64,000 nucleotides of DNA from contig CAVUJG010000001.1 in NCBI GenBank assembly GCA_963741755.1, positions 248,001-312,000 on the forward strand, given 5' to 3'. Position 1 is the first letter of the stretch. Every line of letters begins with the position of its first letter. The position numbers were made by a program, and so were the translations under genes. Origin of the DNA: Sva-07 sp963741755. GTDB taxonomy: Bacteria > Actinomycetota > Acidimicrobiia > Acidimicrobiales > Ilumatobacteraceae. The notes under the pieces were generated by a model. The model searched no databases, had not been told where the DNA came from, and saw only the letters and a list, made by a program, of their open reading frames with translations. Positions 1-8,188 of the stretch are shown piece by piece.

Positions 1-1034
1 TCTCGAACGACGAGTTCGTCGATGAGGAGGAGCGCCAGTTGCGCCGCGTTGCCATGCGGACCGGGGAAGGTGGAGTCGGTGGCGATCGCATCGGCGTCGA
101 CGGCGAGCCATCCTTCGGCGCGCTCCTCGACGTGGAGGCCGACAGCCCGCATCTGTTGGCGCAGCCAGCGTCGACCGGACGGGTGATCGACGTACCGGCG
201 TTCTGCCTCGGTGAGTTCGTCGAAGTGCATCGCTGGGTCGTCGGCGAGTCGACGCCCGAGCGAGTGGCGGACCCAGCGCATCTGCTGCTCGTCACCGATC
301 TGCTCCCCGGCGTGCTCGGCGTCCGGCGACCGCTCGGACGACCGCACCGGTTCGGCCGATTGGTCGAGTCCATCGGCGTACCGGCTGTGCGCGGCCTCGC
401 CGTATCTGGGTTCGTCCAGTAGCGCAACCAGCGCATCGTCGAAGGAGGCGTTGGCTGCAAGGTTGCTCGGAGCGGTCGTCCCGACGAGCAGCCGGTGGAG
501 GCGAGCGGTGTCGGCCTGGAGGAGGGCGTTGCCTTCCGGATCGTCGAGGTAGTCGTCGAGCTTGCCGGCCGACGCCGTCACCGCTCCCCACCGCTGGAGT
601 GTGAGCAGCGCATCGACGAACGCTGACCGCTCGCGACGCAACTCGCTGTTGAACGCGGCATCGGTCTGGATGGAGCGCGACAACGTTCCGATCGTGGTCA
701 CCGGGTGCTGGGTGAGCTGCGCTGCAAGCAAACACAGCAGTTGGTAGCGGCGGCGGTCGAATGGCGCGCCTGACCCCCGGGGGCGGCCGAGCGGGCGGGT
801 CGAGTCAATGATGGCGGCCCGCTTGCCGAGACGTGCGAAACCGGCTGCCGAGTCGACGGCGAGGCGCCACCCGCAGGTGGTTTCGAACCAGTCGACGAGC
901 CAGGTTGTGTGCCGTGCCACGAGCAAGAAGTCGTCCCGTTCGGAGTCGATGTCGACGAGTGGGTTCCGCAACAGCAGCCGAGCTGCCCGGCTGCGCTCGG
1001 CGTCGAGGTCGTCGGCGAGGTCGATGTCAGGCAC
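1..1034 (-). CDS. Wadjet-like JetB component, TIGR02678/DUF2398 family (partial)
   Basis: Read on the minus strand from a GTG at 1034; the frame stays open to the window edge (about 344 codons), so the C-terminus is missing. The product matches my memory of the TIGR02678 (DUF2398) family: a GWRL segment near residue 56, the RRRYQLLCLLAAQL helix at about 94-107, and a WGAV..SAGKLDDY segment further on. The GTG overlaps the stop of the upstream DUF2397 gene by 8 bp, so the two are probably translationally coupled. In known cassettes the order is DUF2397, DUF2398, an SMC-like ATPase (TIGR02680) and a DUF2399 toprim-like nuclease. Such Wadjet systems restrict circular plasmids. The last two genes should lie just left of this window, which I cannot see. 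Confidence 0.8.
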   Translation of the reverse strand, partial: MPDIDLADDLDAERSRAARLLLRNPLVDIDSERDDFLLVARHTTWLVDWFETTCGWRLAVDSAAGFARLGKRAAIIDSTRPLGRPRGSGAPFDRRRYQLLCLLAAQLTQHPVTTIGTLSRSIQTDAAFNSELRRERSAFVDALLTLQRWGAVTASAGKLDDYLDDPEGNALLQADTARLHRLLVGTTAPSNLAANASFDDALVALLDEPRYGEAAHSRYADGLDQSAEPVRSSERSPDAEHAGEQIGDEQQMRWVRHSLGRRLADDPAMHFDELTEAERRYVDHPSGRRWLRQQMRAVGLHVEERAEGWLAVDADAIATDSTFPGPHGNAAQLALLLIDELVVR

Positions 1035-2605
1035 TGACGGTCGCCTCCTCGGTCGTCCCGGTCGAAACGCGTGCTGGCTCGATGTCCAGGAGGGTGATGC
1101 TGACGTCGTGGTCCGGACCACGGAACAGCCCGTGGTCGGTCTCGATCGCGGCGACACGGTCGCCGGCGAGTCGGCGGAGCGTCACTTCGACTTGCCCGTC
1201 GAGCGACATGCTGCGACGGACACCGTCGGAATCGAGGGGCGCGGTGAGCGCCTGGCCGAGGAGCCGGAGCAGTTCGGAGAACGTCGCCGGATCGAGCCGC
1301 CCGAACTCCGACAGCATGGCCGCTCCGCCGGCGACGAGCGACTCGCGCACGGCGTGTTCGACAGCGAGGAGCTCGGCCTGGTGGCGTTGACGCTCGGCGC
1401 GTTGGAGCTTCGGGTCGCCGACTGCTGGAGTTCGACCGCGGCTGGAGACCGTGCCGGTGGTGCGCAGCGACGGAGCGACCTCGACCGGTGGTGCCGCGAG
1501 CCATGAGGTGCTCCTTGGCTGCGCTTCGTCGTCGGGATGCACGAGGTGTGCGTGACGAGCGGACCACATGCCGAACGACGCACCAAACAGGCGATGCGCG
1601 TCGACGTCGCTCGGTGCGCCGGAGAAGAGTTCTGCGAGTCGGCGGAAGTCATGGGCGATCGAGTTCGATTGGCGACGCTGGTTCCACCGGTGTTCGAGCA
1701 CCCGGAGGAGTTCGTTGATCGCACTCCGAGCAAAGCCGGTGAGGCTCTCGACACGGGCGAGCGAATCGTCGGTCGGCGAGAACCACTGACGCAACGCGCG
1801 CCATCTCCGGTCGCGTTCGGCGAGCCATCCGATCGACGGGTCGTTGAGTGCGTCGGGAGCCAGGTTCGCCCCGCCGAGTGCTCGGTCGAAGACGTTGGTG
1901 ATCCCGATGTCGGCCAAGGCTGCAATCGTCGTCTCGAGGCGACGTCGACGGCGGTCGACCCCGTCGACGTACTCACGCAGGTAGACGATCGTGCGGCGCT
2001 TCACGTCCAGGAAGACCTCGTCGTCGGTGGCGTCGTCACGCAGCAGGCGCTGCAGTTGGCTGTTGAACTGGCGGACGCTGACGACGAGCGCATTCGTATT
2101 GCCCTCGACCTCGGCGAGCTTGATGTGGATGCGCGCATCGTCGTCGGTGGTCGGCGGCCGCTTCATCAGCCGAGCGAGTTCGGCGAGACCGTCGCCGATC
2201 GCGTCGAGAACGGCCGGTTGCATCCCGACGGCGTGATGGAGACGGTCCAGCGCGTGGAGGACACCGGCGATCGCTGCTTCGCCTCTGGCGGTCAGCGACC
2301 ACTGCAGGTTCTTGCGTTCGAACTCCTGCGGGGTGTTGTACTTGGCGCCGTGATCCTGCGTGGCTTCGAGCAGGTCCCACTTGACGAGCGAGTCCAATGC
2401 CGCTGCGAGCGACTCGTCGTCGACCGGATCGTCCCAGCCGACCTCGGCGAGCGCGTGCCCGACCTGGTCGATGTTGAGCGCAGGTTCGATGACCGCGGCG
2501 TCCTCGAACGCGCTCGATGATCGCAAGGTGGAGTTCGCGGCGAGCAGTCGTGGAGAACTGGAACAGTTCGCCATCGATCGTTCGCCAGATCCGCTTTTCG
2601 GTCAC
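1027..2605 (-). CDS. Wadjet-like JetA component, TIGR02677/DUF2397 family, interrupted by a frameshift
   Basis: The body of the protein (515 codons open from 2574) is typical of TIGR02677: a winged-helix-like N-terminal part, long helical middle, an R-rich ATT...RR region, and the C-terminal signature GLFRGPDHDVSI followed by LLDIEPA. The expected N-terminus (WRTIDGELFQFSTTARREL) is in a different frame starting at a GTG at 2605. The two frames join near 2510-2520, where HLAII runs into AFEDAAVIEP if one base is removed. With one base removed the gene would be 525 aa. As written, either translation starts internally at 2574 or the gene is inactive. It overlaps the downstream DUF2398 gene by 8 bp. 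Its partner in the complex is an SMC-like ATPase expected off the left edge. Confidence 0.8.
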
Positions 2606-2720
2606 GGGACAGGACTCTACGCAAGGGGTGTCGCAGAGATGATGGGATCACCGTTCCGGACCTCGAAGTGGCGTGTCGTTGCACATGCGACAGAGCCGCG
2701 TGCCGAGCGCGTGGCCGCGG

Positions 2721-2769
2721 CAGAAAGTAAAACCATCTGACCGACGAGCCTCCTGAGTTACACTTTCTG
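2721..2769. promoter_or_regulatory. Inverted repeat in the divergent promoter region of the defence genes
   Basis: CAGAAAGT at 2721-2728 and its exact reverse complement ACTTTCTG at 2762-2769 lie 41 bp apart centre to centre (about four helical turns), in an unusually A/T-rich stretch between the divergent jetA-like gene and the AlbA_2 gene. The spacing and location suit an operator bound by a dimer or by two dimers. The regulator is unknown; the winged-helix C-terminus of the AlbA_2 protein is one candidate. Chance occurrence of an 8-bp inverted pair in 200 bp is not negligible. Confidence 0.3.
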
Positions 2770-2803
2770 ATGTGAAAATAGAACCTCGGCTGGGTGTCGT
2801 GCG

Positions 2804-4570
2804 TTGACCTTTGCATTTCTCGGTCCCGATCCGATCCAGGATCAGGTGACGGCAGTGATGGAGCAGCTCGCTGCTGGGCGGCCGCCCAGCGAGATCGAAA
2901 CGCGGCAGGTCGATTGCAAGGAGGAGCCCGGTCGACGAGAGCCCAATGGTGCAATCGGGCCAGGTGCCACGTCCAACGAACCGGCCGCCAAGTATCTCGC
3001 AGGCGAGCTCGCCTGCCTTGCGAACACCGCTGGTGGAGGTGCGATTGTGCTCGGTGTCGCCGACGATGGGCAACGTATCGGCACCGAGTTGGATGCCGAA
3101 TGGGTGCGCCAGCGCATCTTCGAGTTGACCGAGCGCAAGCTCACCGTCGAGGTGCGTGAAGCGACGCTGGACCGCACACGCCTGCTCGTACTGGCCGTGC
3201 CCGAAGCGATCGAGCCGATCCGACACAACGGGCGGATCTACTGGCGTATTGGCGACAACTGCGTCGAGGTCGATCCGACGACCTGGCACACGGGCAAACT
3301 CCGACGAAGCGGCGTCGACTGGTCGGCGATGCCGTCCGGCCACCTGATCAGCGACGTTCGACCCGCCGCGCTCGACGTCGCCCGCAGGTTCCTGCAGGAT
3401 GCAGCCGACACCGGCGATGATCACGCGGCGCGCCTCGCCGACGCCACCGACGAAGATCTGCTGCGGCGCCTCAACCTCGTCGCAGACGCCGAAGGAACTC
3501 TCACCAACGCCGGTTCACTGCTGTTCGTTGCGACACCTGATGACGGAATCGACTACATCCGTCGCGATGTTCCGGGCGGCGATTCGTCGAACCGGATGCG
3601 AAGCAAGCGGGCTCTGGTCGAACAAGTCCACGATGTCGATCAGGCGATCCGAACCGGGAATCGGGTCATTCACGGCGGCACAGGCCTCAGCAAAGCACAG
3701 GCCCGTGCGATCCCGCCCGGTGCAGCGCGCGAGGCTGTTGTCAACGGTGTCGTCCATCGTGACTGGCTTTCGACCCAACCGACCACGGTCGAACATGTCG
3801 GTGACAGCATTGTCGTGACGTCTCCGGGCGGCTTTCCCGGTGGGGTGCAACCCGACAACATCATCACCCACCCATCCCAGCCTCGGTACAAGAGCCTCGC
3901 CGAGGCAATGGCTGCGCTGCGCTTGGCTGAACGAGAAGGCATCGGAGTGGACCGAATGGTTCGCGACATGCTGGCGCTTGGCCACCAAGCACCGGAGATC
4001 TCCGAGCAATCAGGCCCAGCTGTACGCGTCGCGCTGATCGGCGGCGACCCGAACGACGAGGTCACATCTCTGTTCGCGGATCTCGACCCACCCGTGTCCG
4101 CCGCCGATGTTGACCTTGCGCTCATTGTCGACCACGTCACTGCAAACGGTTTCATCGACGTTGCCGTGGCCGCCCCTTTGCTTCAGCGACCTCGAGGGGA
4201 GGCCGATGCAGCGCTGCGCCGAGTAGCCGGAGTCCGCATCGACGGGCATCCGCTGCTGGTGCCTGTTGACGGTGTGCCCGCCGACCAGCCACCTGCGTTC
4301 CGACTCTCGGCGAGCGCTCGTCGACGACTGCGGTCTCGATCGGTCCATACCGCCGGAGGCGGCCGTCGCGAACAGATGATCCTGCACTGGGCGCGGCACC
4401 GCGGCCGCGTGTCATCGACGGAAGTGGCCGACCTCGCAAACCTCAGCGTCCCACGATCGGGCCAGATCCTCACAGAGCTCGAAGAGCGAGGTGATCTCGC
4501 CCACGGCCGCGCCGTGAAGGCCGGACGGGGTTTCTTCTACGTGCCCGCCCCGGCCACCGACGACGGTTGA
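2804..4570 (+). CDS. Schlafen AlbA_2 domain / HATPase_c_4 (RecG-like, COG2865) regulator
   Basis: An AlbA_2 (Schlafen-like) domain occupies the first 170 residues or so: VDCKEEP near residue 37, then ELACLANTAGGGAIVLGV near 68-85. A GHKL-type ATPase-related region (HATPase_c_4) follows, with AAREAVVNGVVHRDW and SPGGFPGG at roughly 305-345, and then a C-terminal winged-helix segment (about 530-575, VADLANLSVPRSGQILTEL). Proteins of this COG2865 architecture are usually called ATP-binding or transcriptional regulators and are frequent in defence islands. The start is uncertain: TTG at 2804 is the first possible codon after an in-frame stop at 2768, but GTG or ATG codons about 15-20 residues further in would also keep the AlbA_2 domain. 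It is transcribed divergently from the Wadjet-like genes. Confidence 0.8.
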   Translation: MTFAFLGPDPIQDQVTAVMEQLAAGRPPSEIETRQVDCKEEPGRREPNGAIGPGATSNEPAAKYLAGELACLANTAGGGAIVLGVADDGQRIGTELDAEWVRQRIFELTERKLTVEVREATLDRTRLLVLAVPEAIEPIRHNGRIYWRIGDNCVEVDPTTWHTGKLRRSGVDWSAMPSGHLISDVRPAALDVARRFLQDAADTGDDHAARLADATDEDLLRRLNLVADAEGTLTNAGSLLFVATPDDGIDYIRRDVPGGDSSNRMRSKRALVEQVHDVDQAIRTGNRVIHGGTGLSKAQARAIPPGAAREAVVNGVVHRDWLSTQPTTVEHVGDSIVVTSPGGFPGGVQPDNIITHPSQPRYKSLAEAMAALRLAEREGIGVDRMVRDMLALGHQAPEISEQSGPAVRVALIGGDPNDEVTSLFADLDPPVSAADVDLALIVDHVTANGFIDVAVAAPLLQRPRGEADAALRRVAGVRIDGHPLLVPVDGVPADQPPAFRLSASARRRLRSRSVHTAGGGRREQMILHWARHRGRVSSTEVADLANLSVPRSGQILTELEERGDLAHGRAVKAGRGFFYVPAPATDDG

Positions 4571-4943
4571 CCGACGCACTGATAGGTGGCCCTCTTCGGC
4601 CCCGAGAGCAGAGCTGGTCTGGGAGATGAGGGACGATGCCGCGATCTCATTTGGTCGATGGGCCGCTACGTCGGCGGCCGCCGTGTGAGCACGTGAACTC
4701 GGTAATCGTGGTGGTCAGCTGAGCATCCCGGAGCGCTCGATCTCGTGCAACATCCGTGCAACAAGCAAGGGACAAAACATGTCCCGATGAGGATCTCGTC
4801 GTGGAAGCCGACAGTCGCATAGTGGCGTGACCTGGTGCTATGGGACGCAGTCTCCGGTCGCCAAAGCCTGCGGAATCAGCTTTTCGAGCGGTCAAAAGCT
4901 GACAACGATGACGTCTGCTCCGCAACTCATCTACCAGGGGAAA
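4571..4943. other. Intergenic junction between defence island and tRNA-Gly
   Basis: I find no convincing gene here. The stretch contains a short perfect palindrome (GGGACA / TGTCCC, 4769-4785, 5-nt loop), a direct repeat of CGTGCAAC (4744-4751 and 4755-4762, 11-bp period) and the 8-bp-stem hairpin annotated separately. It lies on the 3' side of the tRNA, where integrated islands normally attach, so it may hold an attachment-site or recombinase relic. No integrase is visible in the window. Confidence 0.4.
4877..4901 (-). terminator. Hairpin downstream of tRNA-Gly, possible terminator
   Basis: CAGCTTTT (4877-4884) and AAAAGCTG (4894-4901) form an 8-bp stem with a 9-nt loop, 43 nt beyond the tRNA CCA end on the minus strand. 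There is no following U tract, but the stem itself ends in an A/T run. Termination of the tRNA transcript is the simplest role. It could also be a recombination-related palindrome. Confidence 0.35.
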
Positions 4944-5017
4944 TGGAGCGGATGACGGGAATCGAACCCGCGTTCTCAGCTTGGGAAGCTGATGTTCTAC
5001 CATTGAACTACATCCGC
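4944..5017 (-). tRNA. tRNA-Gly (anticodon CCC)
   Basis: On the minus strand this folds as a complete cloverleaf: acceptor GCGGATG with CATCCGC, D-arm GTTC/GAAC, anticodon stem TCAGC/GCTGA enclosing the loop TTCCCAA (anticodon CCC, reading GGG), and T-arm GCGGG/CCCGT around TTCGATT. The discriminator is T and CCA is encoded (4944-4946). A plausible -10 (TACTCT, minus strand of 5029-5034) lies 11 nt upstream of the mature 5' end. The 3' end faces the defence genes, consistent with the tRNA being the insertion site of that island. Confidence 0.95.
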
Positions 5018-5061
5018 ACGAGGCGCCCAGAGTAGCGGGCACCCGTGTTCGGTGACGAACG

Positions 5062-5382
5062 TCAGGCGCCGCGAGCGTCGATGGCGGCTTGGTCGTAGGG
5101 CTCGATCATGATGCATTCACCGGGGCACTCCTCGGCTGCGTCGACGGCGGTATCGATCAGCGAGTCGGGGATGCGGGCAACGCCGCGGCCCATGTCGGGA
5201 CCGTGGCCGGCTCCGTCGACACCGTCGAACACGATGGTCGACCCGAAATGGGAGGCTTCTTCCTTGACGACCCACAAGCCGTCGTCACGGCCGACGAAGA
5301 CGTCGGGACAGATCTCCGAACAGATGCCGTCACCGGTGCACAGGTCCTGGTCAATCCACACCATCAGTGCTGTCGCTGCCAT
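5062..5382 (-). CDS. Ferredoxin (single Fe-S cluster, actinobacterial type)
   Basis: A 106-aa electron carrier. Cluster ligands are visible as Cys-x5-Cys-x3-Cys-Pro (DLCTGDGICSEICP, about residues 14-27) and a distal ECPGEC near 85-90, the layout of the small ferredoxins that accompany actinobacterial P450s and other oxygenases. An acidic loop and VFDG insertion lie between the ligands. The ATG at 5382 is preceded by AAAGGA at good spacing. The gene stands alone; two P450 genes lie 21 and 32 kb away and could be partners, but that is only a guess. Confidence 0.88.
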   Translation of the reverse strand: MAATALMVWIDQDLCTGDGICSEICPDVFVGRDDGLWVVKEEASHFGSTIVFDGVDGAGHGPDMGRGVARIPDSLIDTAVDAAEECPGECIMIEPYDQAAIDARGA

Positions 5383-5652
5383 GTCTCAGAGTCCTTTCGA
5401 GGGGGTTTGTTCCCCCAGGTTCTATCCCGTCCGGCCTCGGAACTCACCCGACCGACCCGGGAACGACGTCTGCGTTGCGTTTCGTCTGGCCCGTCCCCGC
5501 ACGAGCAAGAACGCAAGACGCACGCGAAATCCGCAGGTCTACAGACCGCTCGACGAAAGAGCCTGACAGGACACCGGCCCGCAATGAATGAAACCGATCG
5601 GACGGGGTAGAGGCCATCTACTCATCGGGCGCCTTCCCAGATCTGGAGTCAC

Positions 5653-6477
5653 ATGCGACAGCCCCGCCAATCGTCCCAACCCCTCGGTGTCCAGGGACTG
5701 CACCCCCTGCACCATCACTGGTCGACGGTTCACCGCTCCTCCACGCCACTGCGACTACCGGCAATCCCCACACTGGTGGTGGCGCCGCACCCCGACGACG
5801 AGGTGTTGATGGCCGGCGGCCTGATCGCCACCCAACGGACTCGCGACGTCGAGGTGCACGTCCTGGCCGTGACGGACGGTGAAGCTGCCTACGACGCCGC
5901 CGATACGTCACTCCTCGCGTCGCGGCGACGATCGGAACAACTCGCGGCACTCGGCGAGCTGGGCGTGCCACCGGATGCCGTGACACGGCTCAGCCTGCCC
6001 GATGGCCGTGTCGCCGATCACCTCGACGAGGTCACGGACGCGGTGGCCACATTCGGAGGCGTCGGCCTCGTGGTCGCACCGTGGACCGGCGACCACCACA
6101 GCGATCACGAGGCGGTCGGTACGGCGACGCGAGCGGCGGTCACGCGCCTCGGAGCAGCGCTCATGTTCGGAGTGTTCTGGACCTGGCACCATCGAAGCCC
6201 GGCCGACCTCGCCGACGAACGGATGATGTCGATGCGACTCGACGAGGAGGCATGGGCGCGACGCCAGCGGGCACTGCGATGCCATCGGAGCCAGTTCTCC
6301 GACGAGTACGGCGAACCACAGCTGACTCCACAGCTCGCCGAGCCGGTCGAGTGGCCGGACGAGTACTTCATCGCACCGCGCCAACCCACCTCGTTGACGT
6401 CGTTCGACGCCGCCGACGACCGACTCGTCACCGGTGTCCCACCGGTGACGTCGGGGCCGTCGGAGATCCAGACGTGA
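5653..6477 (+). CDS. PIG-L (LmbE) family deacetylase
   Basis: A zinc-dependent N-acetyl-sugar deacetylase-family protein of 274 aa. The metal-binding PHPDDE motif is at residues 45-50 and the second His-rich motif is WTGDHHSDHEAVG around 138-150. The first 35 residues look like a poorly conserved extension; ATG at 5653 has GGAG nearby, but a later start is possible. It is the first gene of a four-gene operon: its TGA overlaps the GTG of the glycosyltransferase (GTGA). Clusters combining PIG-L, family 2 glycosyltransferase, acyl-CoA dehydrogenase-like and SAM methyltransferase genes recur in bacteria, but their product is not established as far as I know. A role in modifying a small amino-sugar-containing glycolipid or metabolite is inference. 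Confidence 0.9.
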   Translation: MRQPRQSSQPLGVQGLHPLHHHWSTVHRSSTPLRLPAIPTLVVAPHPDDEVLMAGGLIATQRTRDVEVHVLAVTDGEAAYDAADTSLLASRRRSEQLAALGELGVPPDAVTRLSLPDGRVADHLDEVTDAVATFGGVGLVVAPWTGDHHSDHEAVGTATRAAVTRLGAALMFGVFWTWHHRSPADLADERMMSMRLDEEAWARRQRALRCHRSQFSDEYGEPQLTPQLAEPVEWPDEYFIAPRQPTSLTSFDAADDRLVTGVPPVTSGPSEIQT

Positions 6478-7238
6478 GGCGGATCCAACACGTCGCCGTG
6501 GTCGTCCCGGCGCGCGACGAGGCCGAGACCATCGACTCGACCATGGACTCGATCGACCATGCACGTCGGGGGCTTCCCGCCGGTGTCACCAGCTCGTGCA
6601 CCATCGTGCTCGACGCCAGCATCGACGAGACATACACGGTGATCGAGCGCCGGGTGAAGCACGCCACACGATCCCGACGTGAGCTGACGCCGCCGCAGGT
6701 CGTGCGCAGCTCGCAAGGATGCGTCGGGGCCGCACGGTCGCTCGGGTGTCGCGTCGCGATGGCAGGCACCCCACACGCCTCGCGCCACATCTGGCTGGCG
6801 AACACCGACGCCGACACCACCGTGCCGTCGCACTGGCTCGCCGCTCAACTCGAGTTGGCTGAACGCAGTGTCGGAGCCGTGGCCGGCACCGTCGAGCTCG
6901 GCGACGACGTCGACGCGTCACTCCGGGCGCGCTTCACGGCGACGTACGAGCTCTCCGGCGACGGCACTCATCGTCACGTTCACGGGGCGAACTTGGGCGT
7001 CCGCGGTGACATCTACCGACTCGCAGGAGGGTGGCGGCCGCTCCACACCGGAGAGGACCACGATCTGTGGGGTCGGCTCGGACGCGTGACCACCGGCGTG
7101 TCGTCGACGGCAATCACGGTGCGCACGAGTGCGCGCACGCGCGGGCGGGCCCCCGCGGGATTCGCATCCGACATCGTGCGGCTGATGAGCGATGTGTCGC
7201 CGAGCGACTCGGCGATCGAGGAGCCCACGGTCGCATGA
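6474..7238 (+). CDS. Family 2 glycosyltransferase
   Basis: A 254-aa GT-A fold protein starting at a GTG that overlaps the PIG-L stop (GTGA). It opens with the family's VAVVVPARDEAETI segment, has LANTDADTTVP (DxD-type nucleotide-sugar/metal motif) near residue 104-114, and HGANLGVRGDIYRLAGGW followed by GEDHDLW near 165-195, which places the catalytic Asp region. There is no membrane segment, so it probably works in the cytoplasm. Its ATGA overlap with the next gene shows it belongs to the operon. The transferred sugar cannot be deduced. Confidence 0.85.
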   Translation: MRRIQHVAVVVPARDEAETIDSTMDSIDHARRGLPAGVTSSCTIVLDASIDETYTVIERRVKHATRSRRELTPPQVVRSSQGCVGAARSLGCRVAMAGTPHASRHIWLANTDADTTVPSHWLAAQLELAERSVGAVAGTVELGDDVDASLRARFTATYELSGDGTHRHVHGANLGVRGDIYRLAGGWRPLHTGEDHDLWGRLGRVTTGVSSTAITVRTSARTRGRAPAGFASDIVRLMSDVSPSDSAIEEPTVA

Positions 7239-8188
7239 GTTCCGCGGTCGAGTACGTCCTGCGCGAGCTCGTGACGAGCGGCGCACTGGATCTTCCCGAT
7301 CCCGGCAGCGGCCGCAGCGCCGACCGATTGCTGGCACTCTTCGACCTCGCCCGCACCCGGCCCGTCGCAGTGGCACGCCTCGCCGAGGCACACACTGACG
7401 CCATCGCAATCCTGCACGAGGCTGGCCGCGACCCCGAGCCCGGCGCGATCTACGGCGTCTGGGCATCGGCGGGGCCGGATGATGTCGAGCTCAGTGACGC
7501 GAGCGGCACCAGACTGCGACTCGGCGGCGTGAAACCGTTTGCGTCGGGTCTGGGCGTCGTCGATCGGGCCCTGGTGACGGTCGTCGACGCCCGCGATCAC
7601 CGGCGGTGCCGTCTCCTCGTCGACGCATCGGTCGACGGCGCCAGAGTACGAACGAATCTCGACCGGTGGGTCAGCGACGCGCTGCGGGATTCGGCCACCG
7701 GTGCCGTCGAGTTCGTCGACCACGAAGTCGCCCCCACCGACATCGTGGGTGGACCCGACTGGTATCTCGGCCGTGTGGGCTTCTGGCACGGCGCCTGCGC
7801 GCCCGCCGCGTGTTGGGCGGGCGCCGCCGTCGGCCTGCTGGACTCGGCCGAGCAGCTCGTGGACGACGACCCTCACCGTCGGGCCCATCTCGGCGCACTG
7901 CGATCGTCCGCCTGGGCGATGCGCTCGCTGCTGTCCGCCGCCGGCCGTCAGATCGACGAGATGCCCGATGACGTCGACCAGGCCCGGACGCGCGCCTACG
8001 CCGTGCGCTACACGATCGAGCGTCTCGCCACCGAGATGCTCGATCGATTCGGACGCGCGTTCGGCCCCCGGCCCTTCGTCAACGATGCGACGGTGTCCCA
8101 ACGCTGGTACGACACGCATCTGTATCTTCGCCAACACCACGGCGAACGCGATCTGGCCGCAGCGGGCGCCGGGCGATGGCCGACATGA
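7235..8188 (+). CDS. Acyl-CoA dehydrogenase-like protein of the PIG-L/GT2 cluster
   Basis: A 317-aa protein with the acyl-CoA dehydrogenase fold, shorter than the usual 380-400 aa. The middle domain pattern GVWAS...GG.KPFASG and the C-terminal helical part (HGACAPAACWAGAAVGLLD, RSSAWAMRSLL) are recognisable. The canonical catalytic Glu region is not obvious, so activity may differ from beta-oxidation enzymes. The start at 7235 is an ATG overlapping the upstream stop as ATGA. Its 3' end overlaps the methyltransferase start by 13 bp. The conserved pairing with PIG-L and GT2 genes argues for a biosynthetic rather than catabolic role. Confidence 0.78.
   Translation: MSSAVEYVLRELVTSGALDLPDPGSGRSADRLLALFDLARTRPVAVARLAEAHTDAIAILHEAGRDPEPGAIYGVWASAGPDDVELSDASGTRLRLGGVKPFASGLGVVDRALVTVVDARDHRRCRLLVDASVDGARVRTNLDRWVSDALRDSATGAVEFVDHEVAPTDIVGGPDWYLGRVGFWHGACAPAACWAGAAVGLLDSAEQLVDDDPHRRAHLGALRSSAWAMRSLLSAAGRQIDEMPDDVDQARTRAYAVRYTIERLATEMLDRFGRAFGPRPFVNDATVSQRWYDTHLYLRQHHGERDLAAAGAGRWPT

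Noticed and set aside
4647..5042. Open frame on the minus strand containing CSSMVEHQLPKLRTRVRFPSSAP
   Set aside because: This peptide is the well-known translation of a tRNA-Gly gene; the region is annotated as tRNA.
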